From assembly GCF_014646355.1 (NCBI RefSeq), contig NZ_BMNH01000010.1, positions 1 through 64,000 of the forward strand: DNA of 64,000 nucleotides. The letters are read 5' to 3'. Origin of the DNA: Nonomuraea cavernae (GTDB lineage: Bacteria > Actinomycetota > Actinomycetes > Streptosporangiales > Streptosporangiaceae). The position numbers and the translations under genes are program-made. Below, one piece after another: positions 41,792 to 50,044 of this stretch (the first letter of the stretch is position 1; each line of letters begins with the position of its first letter). The notes under the pieces were generated by a model. The model saw nothing but the letters and a program-made list of their open reading frames with translations, was not told the origin of the DNA and did no database searches.

Positions 41792-42247
41792 GTGGCACCG
41801 CCGGACTTTCAGCGCGTCGGACAGGCAGCGGAGCCCGGCCCCCGAGACCTCCTGGTCCGGTTCCCCGGGGTCCCCTCGCAGGTGTCGAGAGCCAGGGAGC
41901 TGGTGACGGGCGTCCTCGGCCGCGACCATCCGCTCTACGACGACTGCGTGCTGCTGCTGAGCGAACTGGCCACCAACGCGATCCTGCACACCCGGTCGGG
42001 GCAGGACGGCTTCTTCCAGGTCTCGGTGCACGTCTCGGGCTCCCTGGTGCGGGTGTGGGTGCTGGACGGGGGCTCGGACGGGCCGCCGTGCGCGTGCCGT
42101 ACCGGACTGCGCTCGACCGGCGGGCGCGGACTGCCGCTGATCGAGGCGATCAGCCACCGCTGGGGCCTCAGCCGGGAGAACGGCGCCACGACCGTCTGGT
42201 TCGAGCTCCTGCTCGCCCCCGCCGTGTGGAGCGCCGAAGCGGTCTAG
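41792..42247 (+). CDS. RsbW-like ATP-binding protein (HATPase_c family)
   Basis: 151 residues. The GHKL ATP fold is shown by the N-box LLLSELATNAILHT and the G-box GLRSTGGRGLPLIEAIS. Actinomycetes encode many such single-domain anti-sigma-factor-like kinases. No partner sigma factor or antagonist is next to it. The GTG at 41792 has GGGAGG five bases upstream; an ATG at 41705 would start within the promoter region shared with the opposite gene. Confidence 0.88.
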   Translation: MAPPDFQRVGQAAEPGPRDLLVRFPGVPSQVSRARELVTGVLGRDHPLYDDCVLLLSELATNAILHTRSGQDGFFQVSVHVSGSLVRVWVLDGGSDGPPCACRTGLRSTGGRGLPLIEAISHRWGLSRENGATTVWFELLLAPAVWSAEAV

Positions 42248-42299
42248 CCGAAGAGGTTCAGCCGAGGCGGTCTGGCCGAGGCGGTCTGGCCGAGGCGGG

Positions 42300-43271
42300 C
42301 TAAAGGTCGAGCCGGCACAGGCCCTCGGCCAGGGCCTTGGTGGTGAGCCTGGTGCGGCTGTCGCAGCCCAGCTTGGCGAAGATGTGCTCCAGATGGGTCG
42401 TCACCGTGCGGACGCTCAGCACCAGCGCGGCGGCGATCTGCGGGTTGGAGTCGCCCGCCGCGACCCTGGTCAGCACGTCCACCTCCCGGCCGGTCAGGTC
42501 GTAGGGGAGCGAGCAGGGCCGCTCGGCCACCACCGCGCCCTGCAACGAGCCCTGGAAGCCGACCCCGGCCCGCAGCAGGCGCAGCTCGTGCCAGCGGCCG
42601 TCGCCGGCGGGCCACAGGCCGTGGCGATTCAGCTCGCGCGAGTCGATGAACGCACGGGCCAGCCCCGCCAGCGCCGGCTCCTTCCGCAGCACCGGGGACG
42701 CCTCGAACCCCGGCACGTCGCGGCGGGCGCCCAGCCGGTCGAAGGCCACCGCGTGGAACCCGCCCGGCAACCCCACCGGATCGATCACGCACCGGGTCAG
42801 GTCGGTGACGTGGGCCAGCATCGGGGACACCGCCGACACCAGCGCCCCGGTCAGCTCCGGGAAGGACTCCCGGGCCGCCAGGTGCAGCAGCCCCGTGTAG
42901 CGGCCCTCGGCCAGGAACAGGGGCGCCGTCAGCCCCGCCCGCCAGCCGTAGGGGGCGAGATGGCGGCGGAAGTAGCGCTGGGTGCCCGGCTCGGGCATGC
43001 CCACCGGAGCGCGTGTGGCCATCGCCCGGCGGTAGGCGTCGAGCCCGGTGTACTCCTCGGCCGCGTCGCCGTCGATGCGCCGGTGGCCGTCGGAGACCAC
43101 GCTGTGGTGCCGGCCGGTGGCCGGGTCGAACGCGACGAACTCGTAGGCGTCGATCGCGGTCACCCGGCGCAGCGCCGCCATCGCGCCGTGCGCGCCGCCG
43201 CCGCCCGCGACCTGGTAGCCGACCTCGGCGAACGCCTGAAGCTTGCGAACGGTCAAGGTGATCTCGGCCAC
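42300..43271 (-). CDS. LuxR-family transcriptional regulator
   Basis: 323 residues. The C-terminal 60 residues are a LuxR/GerE helix-turn-helix (LTGREVDVLTRVAAGDSNPQ, SVRTVTTHLEHIFAKLG). The N-terminal 240 residues look like a GAF-type sensor (FVAFDPATGRHHSVVSDGHR, WRAGLTAPLFLAEGRYTGLL). No receiver-domain Asp is seen. It converges with the RsbW-like gene on the left. Target genes and ligand are unknown. Confidence 0.88.
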   Translation of the reverse strand: MAEITLTVRKLQAFAEVGYQVAGGGGAHGAMAALRRVTAIDAYEFVAFDPATGRHHSVVSDGHRRIDGDAAEEYTGLDAYRRAMATRAPVGMPEPGTQRYFRRHLAPYGWRAGLTAPLFLAEGRYTGLLHLAARESFPELTGALVSAVSPMLAHVTDLTRCVIDPVGLPGGFHAVAFDRLGARRDVPGFEASPVLRKEPALAGLARAFIDSRELNRHGLWPAGDGRWHELRLLRAGVGFQGSLQGAVVAERPCSLPYDLTGREVDVLTRVAAGDSNPQIAAALVLSVRTVTTHLEHIFAKLGCDSRTRLTTKALAEGLCRLDL

Positions 43272-43340
43272 GGTTCTTTATATCCCACTCCGTCCCGCCC
43301 GCACCGGAGCGGCGGGCGCGGTCCCGTAATCTTGGTCGAC

Positions 43341-43925
43341 GTGACGGCCGATCTGGTGGCGAGAAGGGTGACCGACCTGCTGGCCCCGCAGGTGCTGGTG
43401 ATCGCCATGCCGCCCCTCGTGGGACTGCTCGCCCAGGGCTGGGCCGGAGCGGCGTGGGGGCTGGTGGCCTCAGCGCTGTGCGGCGGGGTGCCCGCCGCGG
43501 TGATCGCCGTCGGCGTGCGCTCGGGACGGCTCGACTCCCACCACATCGTCGACCGGGCCCGCCGCACCGGGCCGCTGCTGGCCGCGGTGGCGGCGGTTCT
43601 CACCGCGCTCGTGCTGCTGGTCGCGCTCGGCGCGCCGACGCTGCTGGTCGCCACGGTGACCGCGATGCTCGCCGCCCTGGCCGTGACCGTGCCGATCACG
43701 ACGCGCTGGAAGATCTCCTTCCACGCCGCCGTCTGCTCCGGCACGGTGGTCGTGCTGGCCCACGTGCTGCCCGCCGCGCCGACCGCGACCGCCGGGGCCG
43801 CCGTGGTGGCGCTGGTGTGCTGGGCCCGCGTACGGCTCGCGCACCACACCTGGGCCCAGGTGGTGGCCGGTGCGGCGGTGGGCACCCTGGTCACCTGGGC
43901 GACCCTGGCGGCCTTCGGCCTCTGA
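43341..43925 (+). CDS. PAP2-like membrane protein
   Basis: 194 residues, mostly hydrophobic, with five or six membrane helices. Near the C-terminus RVRLAHHTWAQVVAGAAVG resembles the last PAP2 phosphatase motif (His then Gly), while the earlier phosphatase motifs are weak, so catalysis is uncertain. TAATCT lies eight bases before the GTG at 43341, fitting a leaderless start. It is divergent from the LuxR gene and ends 21 bases before the opposite GDPD gene. Confidence 0.7.
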   Translation: MTADLVARRVTDLLAPQVLVIAMPPLVGLLAQGWAGAAWGLVASALCGGVPAAVIAVGVRSGRLDSHHIVDRARRTGPLLAAVAAVLTALVLLVALGAPTLLVATVTAMLAALAVTVPITTRWKISFHAAVCSGTVVVLAHVLPAAPTATAGAAVVALVCWARVRLAHHTWAQVVAGAAVGTLVTWATLAAFGL

Positions 43926-43946
43926 CCATCCCGATGAGAGGGCAGG

Positions 43947-44792
43947 TCAGGCGGCCCGGCGGGACGCGTCGTCCTGGAGCACCGAGCGCGCCACCGCAGG
44001 CCGGTTGGTGATGACGCCGTCGACGCCACCGGAGATCATCCGCTGGATGTCGCCGGGGTCGTCCACCGCCCAGGCGAAGACGCGCATGCCGTGCCGGTGG
44101 ACCAGCCGTACGTACTCGGGCGTGACGTCCTGGTAGGGCGGGTTGACCTGGCCGGCGAAGCCCGCCAGCGCGGGGAGGTCGGCGGCGGACGGAGTGCCGA
44201 GGAGACCGATGGCGGGGCTGGGCATGAGCCGGGCGAACCTCCGCATCGAACCCCAGTCGAACGACTGCACGACCAGCCGCCCGGCGGCCGGCCACGAGGG
44301 GGCGCGCCGCAGCTCGCCGGCCACCCGCGCCTCGATGCCCGGGTAGAGGCGCGGCTCCTTGATCTCCAGCAGCAGCCCGAGCCCGCTCCCGCTCATCGCG
44401 CGCAGCGCCTCTCGCAGCGTGGGCACCCGTTGGCCCCGGCCGGCCCGGCCGAACCAGGAGCCCGCGTCGAGCCGGCGGATCTCCGCGAGCGTGAAGTCGG
44501 CGACCCGCCACGGAGCCCTGCGGGGGAACACGCTCTCGGCGTCGGTGGTGCGGGTCAGCGTCGTGTCGTGCATCAGCACCAGCGCGTGGTCCCTGGTCTC
44601 CCGTACGTCGACCTCGACCATGTCGGCGCCGAACCGGCTCGCCAGCGCCAGGGCGGACAGTGTGTTCTCCGGCGCGTCCGCGGAGGCCCCGCGATGGGCG
44701 ACGACGACGGGTCTCGACGCGGCGGTGGCGGGGACGGTCACCACCAGCAGCGTCAGCAAGGGCGGGAGGACGAGGCCGAGTCGCCGGAACAT
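43947..44792 (-). CDS. Glycerophosphodiester phosphodiesterase, secreted
   Basis: 281 residues. A signal peptide (MFRRLGLVLPPLLTLLVVTV, cleavage after PATAA) precedes a GDPD TIM barrel: VVVAHRGASADAPENTLSAL, MVEVDVRETRDHALVLMHD, and late FAWAVDDPGDIQRMISGGVD followed by GVITNRP. His and Glu of HRG/PEN and the VEVDV acidic pair are kept. It releases glycerol-3-phosphate from lipid head-group diesters outside the cell. ATG at 44790-44792 with GAGGAGATCC directly upstream. Confidence 0.93.
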   Translation of the reverse strand: MFRRLGLVLPPLLTLLVVTVPATAASRPVVVAHRGASADAPENTLSALALASRFGADMVEVDVRETRDHALVLMHDTTLTRTTDAESVFPRRAPWRVADFTLAEIRRLDAGSWFGRAGRGQRVPTLREALRAMSGSGLGLLLEIKEPRLYPGIEARVAGELRRAPSWPAAGRLVVQSFDWGSMRRFARLMPSPAIGLLGTPSAADLPALAGFAGQVNPPYQDVTPEYVRLVHRHGMRVFAWAVDDPGDIQRMISGGVDGVITNRPAVARSVLQDDASRRAA

Positions 44793-44985
44793 GGATCTCC
44801 TCGGGTTCGGTGGCGGGGCGTTGATCCGAACCTGACAATCTTGCATGACGGCCAGTGGGTTCTCGGGTCAATCCGGGATGCCGGGCGCGTGAGCGTTCGG
44901 GGGCCGGGCTGGTCAAAGGCTCCCGGATCGGCTCGTATCCCATAGCGGGCGGAATAGGGGAGCGGGCGGGCCGGTTGGCGAAGGT

Positions 44986-45729
44986 ATGGATACCGCGAGC
45001 CGTGGCCGGGTGCGGGTCGAGCCCTCGGCCAAGCGTGTCAGGGTCTATCTGGGAGGGCGGGTGGTGGCCGACACCAGCCACGCGTCCCTGGTGTGGGAGA
45101 TCCCGTACTATCCCACCTACTACTTCCCGCAGGCCGACGTCGAGACGTCGATGCTGAAGCCGTCAGGGGCCGTCGAGCACTCGCCGAGCAGAGGCGACGG
45201 GGTGGTCTACACGGTGACGTCCGGGGGAGTGGAGGCGGCCGACGCCGCCCTGGTCTACCCCGACTCGCCGCTGGAGGAGATCCGCGGTCACGTCCGCTTC
45301 CGGTGGGACGCGATGGACGCCTGGTTCGAGGAGGACGAGGAGGTCTACGTCCACGCGCGCGACCCGTACACCCGGGTGGACATCCTGCCCAGTTCGCGGC
45401 AGGTGCGCGTCGAGGTCGACGGGGTGACGGTGGCCGACTCGCGCAGCCCGCGCATCCTGTTCGAGACGGGCCTGCCGGCCCGCTACTACCTGCCCAAGCC
45501 GGACGTACGCTTCGACCTGCTCGAACCCACCGACACCGTCACCCACTGCCCGTACAAGGGCACGGCCGAATACTGGTCGGTCGCCGGGCACCCGGACCTC
45601 GCCTGGTCCTACCGCACGCCGCTGCCCGAGAGCGAGAAGATCGCCGGCCTGGTGTCCTTCTACAACGAGAAGGTCGACACCTACGTCGACGGCGTCCTCC
45701 AGGACCGTCCGAGGACGAAGTTCGGCTGA
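44986..45729 (+). CDS. DUF427 protein with two domains
   Basis: 247 residues with two tandem DUF427 units. Each has a strand VRVYLGGRVVADTSHA or VRVEVDGVTVADSRSP, then a Tyr-rich YYFPQADV or YYLPKPDV segment, and unit 2 ends with HCPYKGTAEYWSV and VSFYNEKVDTYVDG. DUF427 is frequent in actinobacteria; its function is unknown. No operon partner is apparent. Confidence 0.92.
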   Translation: MDTASRGRVRVEPSAKRVRVYLGGRVVADTSHASLVWEIPYYPTYYFPQADVETSMLKPSGAVEHSPSRGDGVVYTVTSGGVEAADAALVYPDSPLEEIRGHVRFRWDAMDAWFEEDEEVYVHARDPYTRVDILPSSRQVRVEVDGVTVADSRSPRILFETGLPARYYLPKPDVRFDLLEPTDTVTHCPYKGTAEYWSVAGHPDLAWSYRTPLPESEKIAGLVSFYNEKVDTYVDGVLQDRPRTKFG

Positions 45730-45744
45730 TCGAGGTTCGCCTGA

Positions 45745-46167
45745 TCAGGCGAGCACGTCGAACGGGTTGACGACCGACACCCCCGTGCCGGTGAAGTCCT
45801 TGACGTTCCGGCTGACCAGGGTCCAGCCGTGGACCCGGGCCGTCGCGGCGATCAGGCCGTCCGTCGTGGGGAGCGGTCGGATGGCGTTGAGCCGCCCCCA
45901 CTCCTCGCAGACCTCCGAGGTGACGGGGATGACGCGGTCGCCGAACTGCCGTTGGAGGCTGTGCAGCCAACGTTCCAGGATCGCCGCCTGGCCGGGGTCG
46001 CGACGTCTGCGAAGCTCGACTCCGCAGCGAATCTCGCCGACGGTCAGGCTGCTGAGATGGAGAGCGGGCCCGTGAGCTGAGGCGATCCAGTCCTTGACCT
46101 CGGAGCTCCCGTGCCGCTTGCGTGCTTCGGAGACCACGTTCGTGTCGAGAAGGTAGCCGCTGCCCAT
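45745..46167 (-). CDS. vapC: VapC-family PIN-domain toxin
   Basis: 140 residues. PIN RNase residues are visible: the first Asp in YLLDTNVVSE, Glu in LTVGEIRCGV, and TTDGLIAATA with the later Asp, then VSRNVKDFTG. VapC toxins cleave specific RNAs (tRNA or rRNA) and are held by the cognate antitoxin. Its ATG overlaps the antitoxin stop by one base (TGATG). Confidence 0.92.
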   Translation of the reverse strand: MGSGYLLDTNVVSEARKRHGSSEVKDWIASAHGPALHLSSLTVGEIRCGVELRRRRDPGQAAILERWLHSLQRQFGDRVIPVTSEVCEEWGRLNAIRPLPTTDGLIAATARVHGWTLVSRNVKDFTGTGVSVVNPFDVLA

Positions 46168-46418
46168 CAGTCGAAATCGACCTCTCGGGGAAGGTCCTGG
46201 CCGCGTGGGAACTCGATGTCGTCGTCCCAGTCGGGATCGGAGAGGAGGAACTCTCTGAAGTCGGGAGCGTCGCCTTTGAGACGGCGATATTCGGCTATGT
46301 CGATGACGACGGCCACCTCTTCGCCGTGACGGGTGACGACTTGGGGCCCCTCGTTGACAGCGCGTCGCACAACCTCACTGAAGCGCTGTTTCGCCTCCTG
46401 CACCTGCCAGCGGCTCAT
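46167..46418 (-). CDS. vapB: Phd/YefM-type antitoxin partner of VapC
   Basis: 83 residues. SRWQVQEAKQRFSEVVRRAV and EGPQVVTRHGEEVAVVIDIA form the Phd/YefM DNA-binding fold; the acidic C-terminal tail (LLSDPDWDDDIEFP) should wrap the toxin. The ATG at 46416-46418 has AGGAGCG upstream. A 6-5-6 palindrome lies just upstream (46431-46447), fitting autoregulation. A longer frame to 46538 crosses that operator and is not supported. Confidence 0.9.
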   Translation of the reverse strand: MSRWQVQEAKQRFSEVVRRAVNEGPQVVTRHGEEVAVVIDIAEYRRLKGDAPDFREFLLSDPDWDDDIEFPRGQDLPREVDFD

Positions 46419-46430
46419 AGGCGCGCTCCT

Positions 46431-46447
46431 GTCTAGTCTGTCTAGAC
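46431..46447 (-). promoter_or_regulatory. Probable antitoxin operator
   Basis: GTCTAG-TCTGT-CTAGAC, a perfect inverted repeat, begins 13 bases upstream of the antitoxin ATG. Its position over the promoter matches autoregulated toxin-antitoxin operons. Confidence 0.6.
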
Positions 46448-46533
46448 CTAGCGTACCGCAGAAGTGGTGGGCTGGCGGCTGTTCGCGGCTGGTTCGAACC
46501 CGCTGTCCCGCTTGACAAGGACGGGATCCGTCC

Positions 46534-46569
46534 AACACCCTTTCTCTATTGCATTAGTGAAAGGGTGTT
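46534..46569 (+). promoter_or_regulatory. Probable operator of the GntR-ABC operon
   Basis: AACACCCTTTC (46534-46544) and GAAAGGGTGTT (46559-46569) form a perfect 11-bp inverted repeat with an AT-rich 14-base centre, ending eight bases before the GTG of the GntR gene. The place and symmetry fit binding by the GntR dimer and control of its own operon. Confidence 0.65.
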
Positions 46570-46576
46570 TTCCTAA

Positions 46577-46972
46577 GTGATCGAGTTCCACCTGGACCGG
46601 GCGTCGGGCGTGGCGACGTACCTGCAGCTCGTGCACCAGGTCAAACAGGCGCTCCGGCTCGGCGGGCTGCGGCCGGGCGACCAGTTGCCCACGGCGCGCG
46701 AGGTCGTCGCCAGCCTGGCGATCAACCCCAACACCGTGCTCAAGGCGTACCGTGAGCTGGAGCGCGAGGGGCTGGTCGAGGGCAGGCCGGGGCAGGGCAC
46801 GTTCGTGCGGCGGGCCATCGGCGGCGGCGCGCCGCTCGCCGAGCACCACCGGCTGCGACGCGGCCTGGAGCAGTGGGTGGGCCAGGCCCGGGAGGCCGGG
46901 CTCGACCAGGAGGACGTGCGGGCGCTGTTCGCCGCGGTGACGGCCGACGCGTTCACCGAGGGCGTCGCGTGA
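46577..46972 (+). CDS. GntR-family (YtrA-type) regulator
   Basis: 131 residues, the short YtrA type. The winged helix is seen in YLQLVHQVKQALRLGGLRPG, LPTAREVVASLAINPNTVLK and YRELEREGLVEGRPGQGTFV, followed by a short helical tail for dimerisation. YtrA regulators usually repress the ABC transporter encoded next to them, as here. GTG start; its stop overlaps the ABC gene start (GTGA). Confidence 0.93.
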   Translation: MIEFHLDRASGVATYLQLVHQVKQALRLGGLRPGDQLPTAREVVASLAINPNTVLKAYRELEREGLVEGRPGQGTFVRRAIGGGAPLAEHHRLRRGLEQWVGQAREAGLDQEDVRALFAAVTADAFTEGVA

Positions 46973-47823
46973 CCCCGGTGCTGGAGACGACCGGGCTGGG
47001 CGTCCGCCACCGGCGCGCGTGGGCGCTGCGCGACTGCTCGCTGGCGCTTCCGCGAGGCCGGGTCGCCGCGCTGGTCGGCCCGAACGGCGCGGGCAAGACC
47101 ACCCTCATGCACGCGGTCGTCGGGCTGCTCAGACCCGCCACTGGGTCGGTGACGGCGCGCGGCCGGGTGGCGTTCATGGCGCAGGACAAGCCGCTGTACG
47201 ACGGGTTCACCGTCGCCGAGATGCTCGCGTTCGGCCGCCGCACGAATCCCGGCTGGGACGGCGAGGCCGCCGCGAGCAGGCTGGCCGCCCTCGGCATCCC
47301 GCCCGGCCGCAAGGTCGGGCGCCTGTCCGGCGGGCAGCAGGCACAGGTCGCGCTCACGCTGGCGCTGGCCCGGCGGCCCGGCCTGCTCGTCCTGGACGAG
47401 CCGCTGGCGAACCTCGACCCGCTCGCCCGGCACGACGTCATGCGGGCGATCATGGCGGAGGTGGCGGAGCGCGAGCTGACCGTGCTGCTCTCCTCCCACG
47501 TCGTGTCCGACCTGGTGGACACCTGCGACTGGCTGGTGGTGCTCAACGGCGGGCGGGTCCAGGTCAGCGGCGACATCGAGGACCTGCTGGCCGGGCACCT
47601 GGTGCTGAACGGGCCGGTCGAGCTGGCGGACGGCGTGGCGGCCGGGACGCGCGTCGTCGCGGCCGGCCGCGCAGGGCGGCGGGCCACGCTGCTCGTGCGG
47701 GGCGGGCCGGTGGCCGACCCCCGCTGGACCAGCCGCCACCCCGGGCTGGAGGAGCTGGTCATGGCCTACCTGCGCAGCCCCGAGTCGGCGGCGCTGCCCC
47801 GGCCGGCGGGGGTGGGCGGATGA
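46969..47823 (+). CDS. ABC transporter ATP-binding protein
   Basis: 284 residues. Walker A GPNGAGKTTLMHAV, Q-loop FMAQDKPLY, signature LSGGQQAQVAL, Walker B LLVLDEPLANLD and switch His SSHVVSDL are all intact. The C-terminal 70 residues are an accessory domain. It pairs with the permease gene that overlaps its stop (ATGA). Exporters of this YtrA-linked type often respond to cell-wall antibiotics, but the substrate is unknown. Confidence 0.93.
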   Translation: MTPVLETTGLGVRHRRAWALRDCSLALPRGRVAALVGPNGAGKTTLMHAVVGLLRPATGSVTARGRVAFMAQDKPLYDGFTVAEMLAFGRRTNPGWDGEAAASRLAALGIPPGRKVGRLSGGQQAQVALTLALARRPGLLVLDEPLANLDPLARHDVMRAIMAEVAERELTVLLSSHVVSDLVDTCDWLVVLNGGRVQVSGDIEDLLAGHLVLNGPVELADGVAAGTRVVAAGRAGRRATLLVRGGPVADPRWTSRHPGLEELVMAYLRSPESAALPRPAGVGG

Positions 47824-48785
47824 TCTGGCTGACCTGGCGCCAGCATCGGCCCCAGATCCTCCTCACCGCCGCCTTCCTCGCCGCGCTGGGGCTGCTGCTG
47901 CTCGGCTCCGCCGTCGAGGCGAGGCTCTACCTGGCCGAGCACGCGCCGCCCGGCTGCCCCGGGGCCGCGACCGCCTGCGGCGACCTCGCGGTGGGGCTGG
48001 CGGAGCGATACGACGCCGTCTACTCGGTCTTCGGCTGGATGCCGCTGGTGCTGCCCGCGCTGATCGGCGCCTTCTGGGGGGCGCCACTGCTCGGGCGGGA
48101 GTACGAGCGGGGCACGCACCGGCTGGCCTGGACCCAGTCGGTGCCGCCGTGGCGCTGGCTGGCGGTCAAGCTGGCCGTGCTGGGCGGCGCGGTCGTGGCC
48201 GGCGGGCTGGTCCTGTCGCTGATGGTCAGCCTGTGGCGGCCGGTGTTCCGCGACGGGATCGACTCCGCCTTCGGCAACATCGGCGTGTTCAACATGGTCG
48301 GCGTGGCCCCGGCGGCGTGGTGGCTCTACGCGTTCGCGCTGGGCACGCTGGCCGGGGCGGTGTTCCGGCGCACGCTGCCCGCGATGGCCCTGGTGGTGGC
48401 CGGGGTGGCGGCGACCATGTTCGCGCTGTTCGCGCTCAGCGACCACTACGCGGAGCCCGTACGGGCCGAGCTGACGGGCGCCGTCGTGCTCGACGACCCC
48501 GACGCCCGGCTCGTCCGCGCGGCCTGGGTGGAGCCGTCGGGCGCGGAGGTCGCCGGCCCCGCCGCCGCGGCCTGTCCGCGCCGGGTCGACACCGGGCGCA
48601 GCGGCCGCAACACCGACGCCTGGCACGCGTGCCTGTTCGCTGAGGGGTACCGGTTCGCCGTCTACTACCACCCACCGGCCAGGTTCTGGCGCTTCCAGTG
48701 GACGGAGGCCGCGATCCTGCTCACCGCCTCCGTCGCGTTCGGCGGCCTGGCCGCCCGCCGGGTCCTGCGCCGCGCCGGCGGCTAG
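47820..48785 (+). CDS. ABC transporter permease
   Basis: 321 residues with about six membrane helices. It starts MIWLTWRQHRPQILLTAAFL, typical of actinobacterial ABC-2 permeases, and has an extracellular insertion with paired Cys (CPGAATAC; ACPRRVD and HACLF). It is coupled to the ATPase by an ATGA overlap. Its TAG stop shares bases with the stop of the opposite M20 gene (CTAG). Confidence 0.87.
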   Translation: MIWLTWRQHRPQILLTAAFLAALGLLLLGSAVEARLYLAEHAPPGCPGAATACGDLAVGLAERYDAVYSVFGWMPLVLPALIGAFWGAPLLGREYERGTHRLAWTQSVPPWRWLAVKLAVLGGAVVAGGLVLSLMVSLWRPVFRDGIDSAFGNIGVFNMVGVAPAAWWLYAFALGTLAGAVFRRTLPAMALVVAGVAATMFALFALSDHYAEPVRAELTGAVVLDDPDARLVRAAWVEPSGAEVAGPAAAACPRRVDTGRSGRNTDAWHACLFAEGYRFAVYYHPPARFWRFQWTEAAILLTASVAFGGLAARRVLRRAGG

Positions 48786-50044
48786 GTCAGCAGCCGGGTG
48801 AGGACGCGGGTGCCGAACTCCAGGCCCTCCACCGGCACCCGCTCGTCCTTGCCGTGGAACATGCCGAAGTAGTCGAGGTCCGGCCGGAGCATCAGCGGCG
48901 CGAAGCCGTAGCCCCGGATGCCGATCCGGGCGAACGACTTGGCGTCGGTGCCGCCGCTCATCACGTACGGCACCGGCCGCGCCATCGGGTCCTCCGCGAC
49001 GAGCGAGCCCGCCAGCTCGTCGAAGAACGACGACGGGTAAGGAGCGGCCGGAGCCTCCTCCAGGTTGACGAACTCCCGGGTGACCTTGGGGCCGAGCAGC
49101 TCGTCGATCGTGGCCAGGAACTCCTCTTGCAGGCCCGGCAGGTAGCGGCCGTCGACGTGCGCCTCGGCCGTGGCCGGCACCACGTTCACCTTGTAGCCGG
49201 CGTTCAGCATGGTCGGGTTGGCGGAGTTGCGGATCTGGCCCCTGAACAGGCCGCCCAGCGGGCCGAGCCGGGCCGCCTCCTCGTCCAGCCGGTCGAGGTC
49301 GACGGGCGTGCCGGTGATCTCCGACAGGCTCCGCAGGAGCGCCGCGACCGATGGCGTGAGCCGTACCGGCCACTGGTGGGAGGCGATCCGCGACAGGGCG
49401 TGCGCGAGGGTCGCGACCGGGTTGTCCACGGGCGGCCGGGAGCCGTGCCCCGCCACGCCGTGCGCGGTCAGCTTCATCCAGGCGGTGCCGCGCTCGCCCA
49501 CCGCGATCGGGTAGACGCGGTGGTCGCCGGAGACGACGCTGAACCCGCCCGACTCGCTGATCGCCTCGGTGACGCCGTCGAACAGCTCCCGGTGCTCGGC
49601 CACCGCGTGCCGCGAGCCGTGGTCGCCGGTCGCCTCCTCGTCCGCGAGGAACGCCAGCACCAGGTCACGCCTGGGGCGCACGCCGCGCGCCGTCAGGTCG
49701 AGCACGGTGGCGAGCGTCATCGCGCACGAGCCCTTCATGTCGACCGCGCCCCTGCCGTGGACGCAGCCGTCGGCGATCTCCCCGGAGAACGGGTGCGTGC
49801 GCCACTCCGACGGGTCGGCGGGCACCACGTCGAGGTGGCCGTGGATGAGCAGCGCGTCGGGGGAGTCGCCGTCGATCCTGGCCACCACGGTCGTGCGGCG
49901 CGGCGCCGACTCGAACACCACCGGGTCCAGGCCGGCGTCGGCCAGCAGCGTGGCCACGTACTCGGCCGCCGGGCGTTCCCCCGAGCCCGGATTCGTGGTG
50001 TCGTACCTGATCAGATCCGAGCAGATCTCGGCAACGCTCTTCAC
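48782..50044 (-). CDS. M20-family metallopeptidase
   Basis: 420 residues. Zinc site elements are seen: LLIHGHLDVVPAD (His, Asp), GRGAVDMKGS (bridging Asp), FLADEEATGD (catalytic Glu-Glu) and a late GMFHGKDERV (His). The lid domain lies between (GTAWMKLTAHGVAGHGS). M20 enzymes cut dipeptides or deacylate amino acids. GTG at 50042-50044 with AAGGGA upstream; it overlaps the S9 peptidase stop, so the two hydrolases form an operon. Confidence 0.93.
   Translation of the reverse strand: MKSVAEICSDLIRYDTTNPGSGERPAAEYVATLLADAGLDPVVFESAPRRTTVVARIDGDSPDALLIHGHLDVVPADPSEWRTHPFSGEIADGCVHGRGAVDMKGSCAMTLATVLDLTARGVRPRRDLVLAFLADEEATGDHGSRHAVAEHRELFDGVTEAISESGGFSVVSGDHRVYPIAVGERGTAWMKLTAHGVAGHGSRPPVDNPVATLAHALSRIASHQWPVRLTPSVAALLRSLSEITGTPVDLDRLDEEAARLGPLGGLFRGQIRNSANPTMLNAGYKVNVVPATAEAHVDGRYLPGLQEEFLATIDELLGPKVTREFVNLEEAPAAPYPSSFFDELAGSLVAEDPMARPVPYVMSGGTDAKSFARIGIRGYGFAPLMLRPDLDYFGMFHGKDERVPVEGLEFGTRVLTRLLT

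Noticed and set aside
46512-46517. TTGACA as -35 box for the GntR operon
   Set aside because: No convincing -10 hexamer lies 16-19 bases downstream; the match may be chance.
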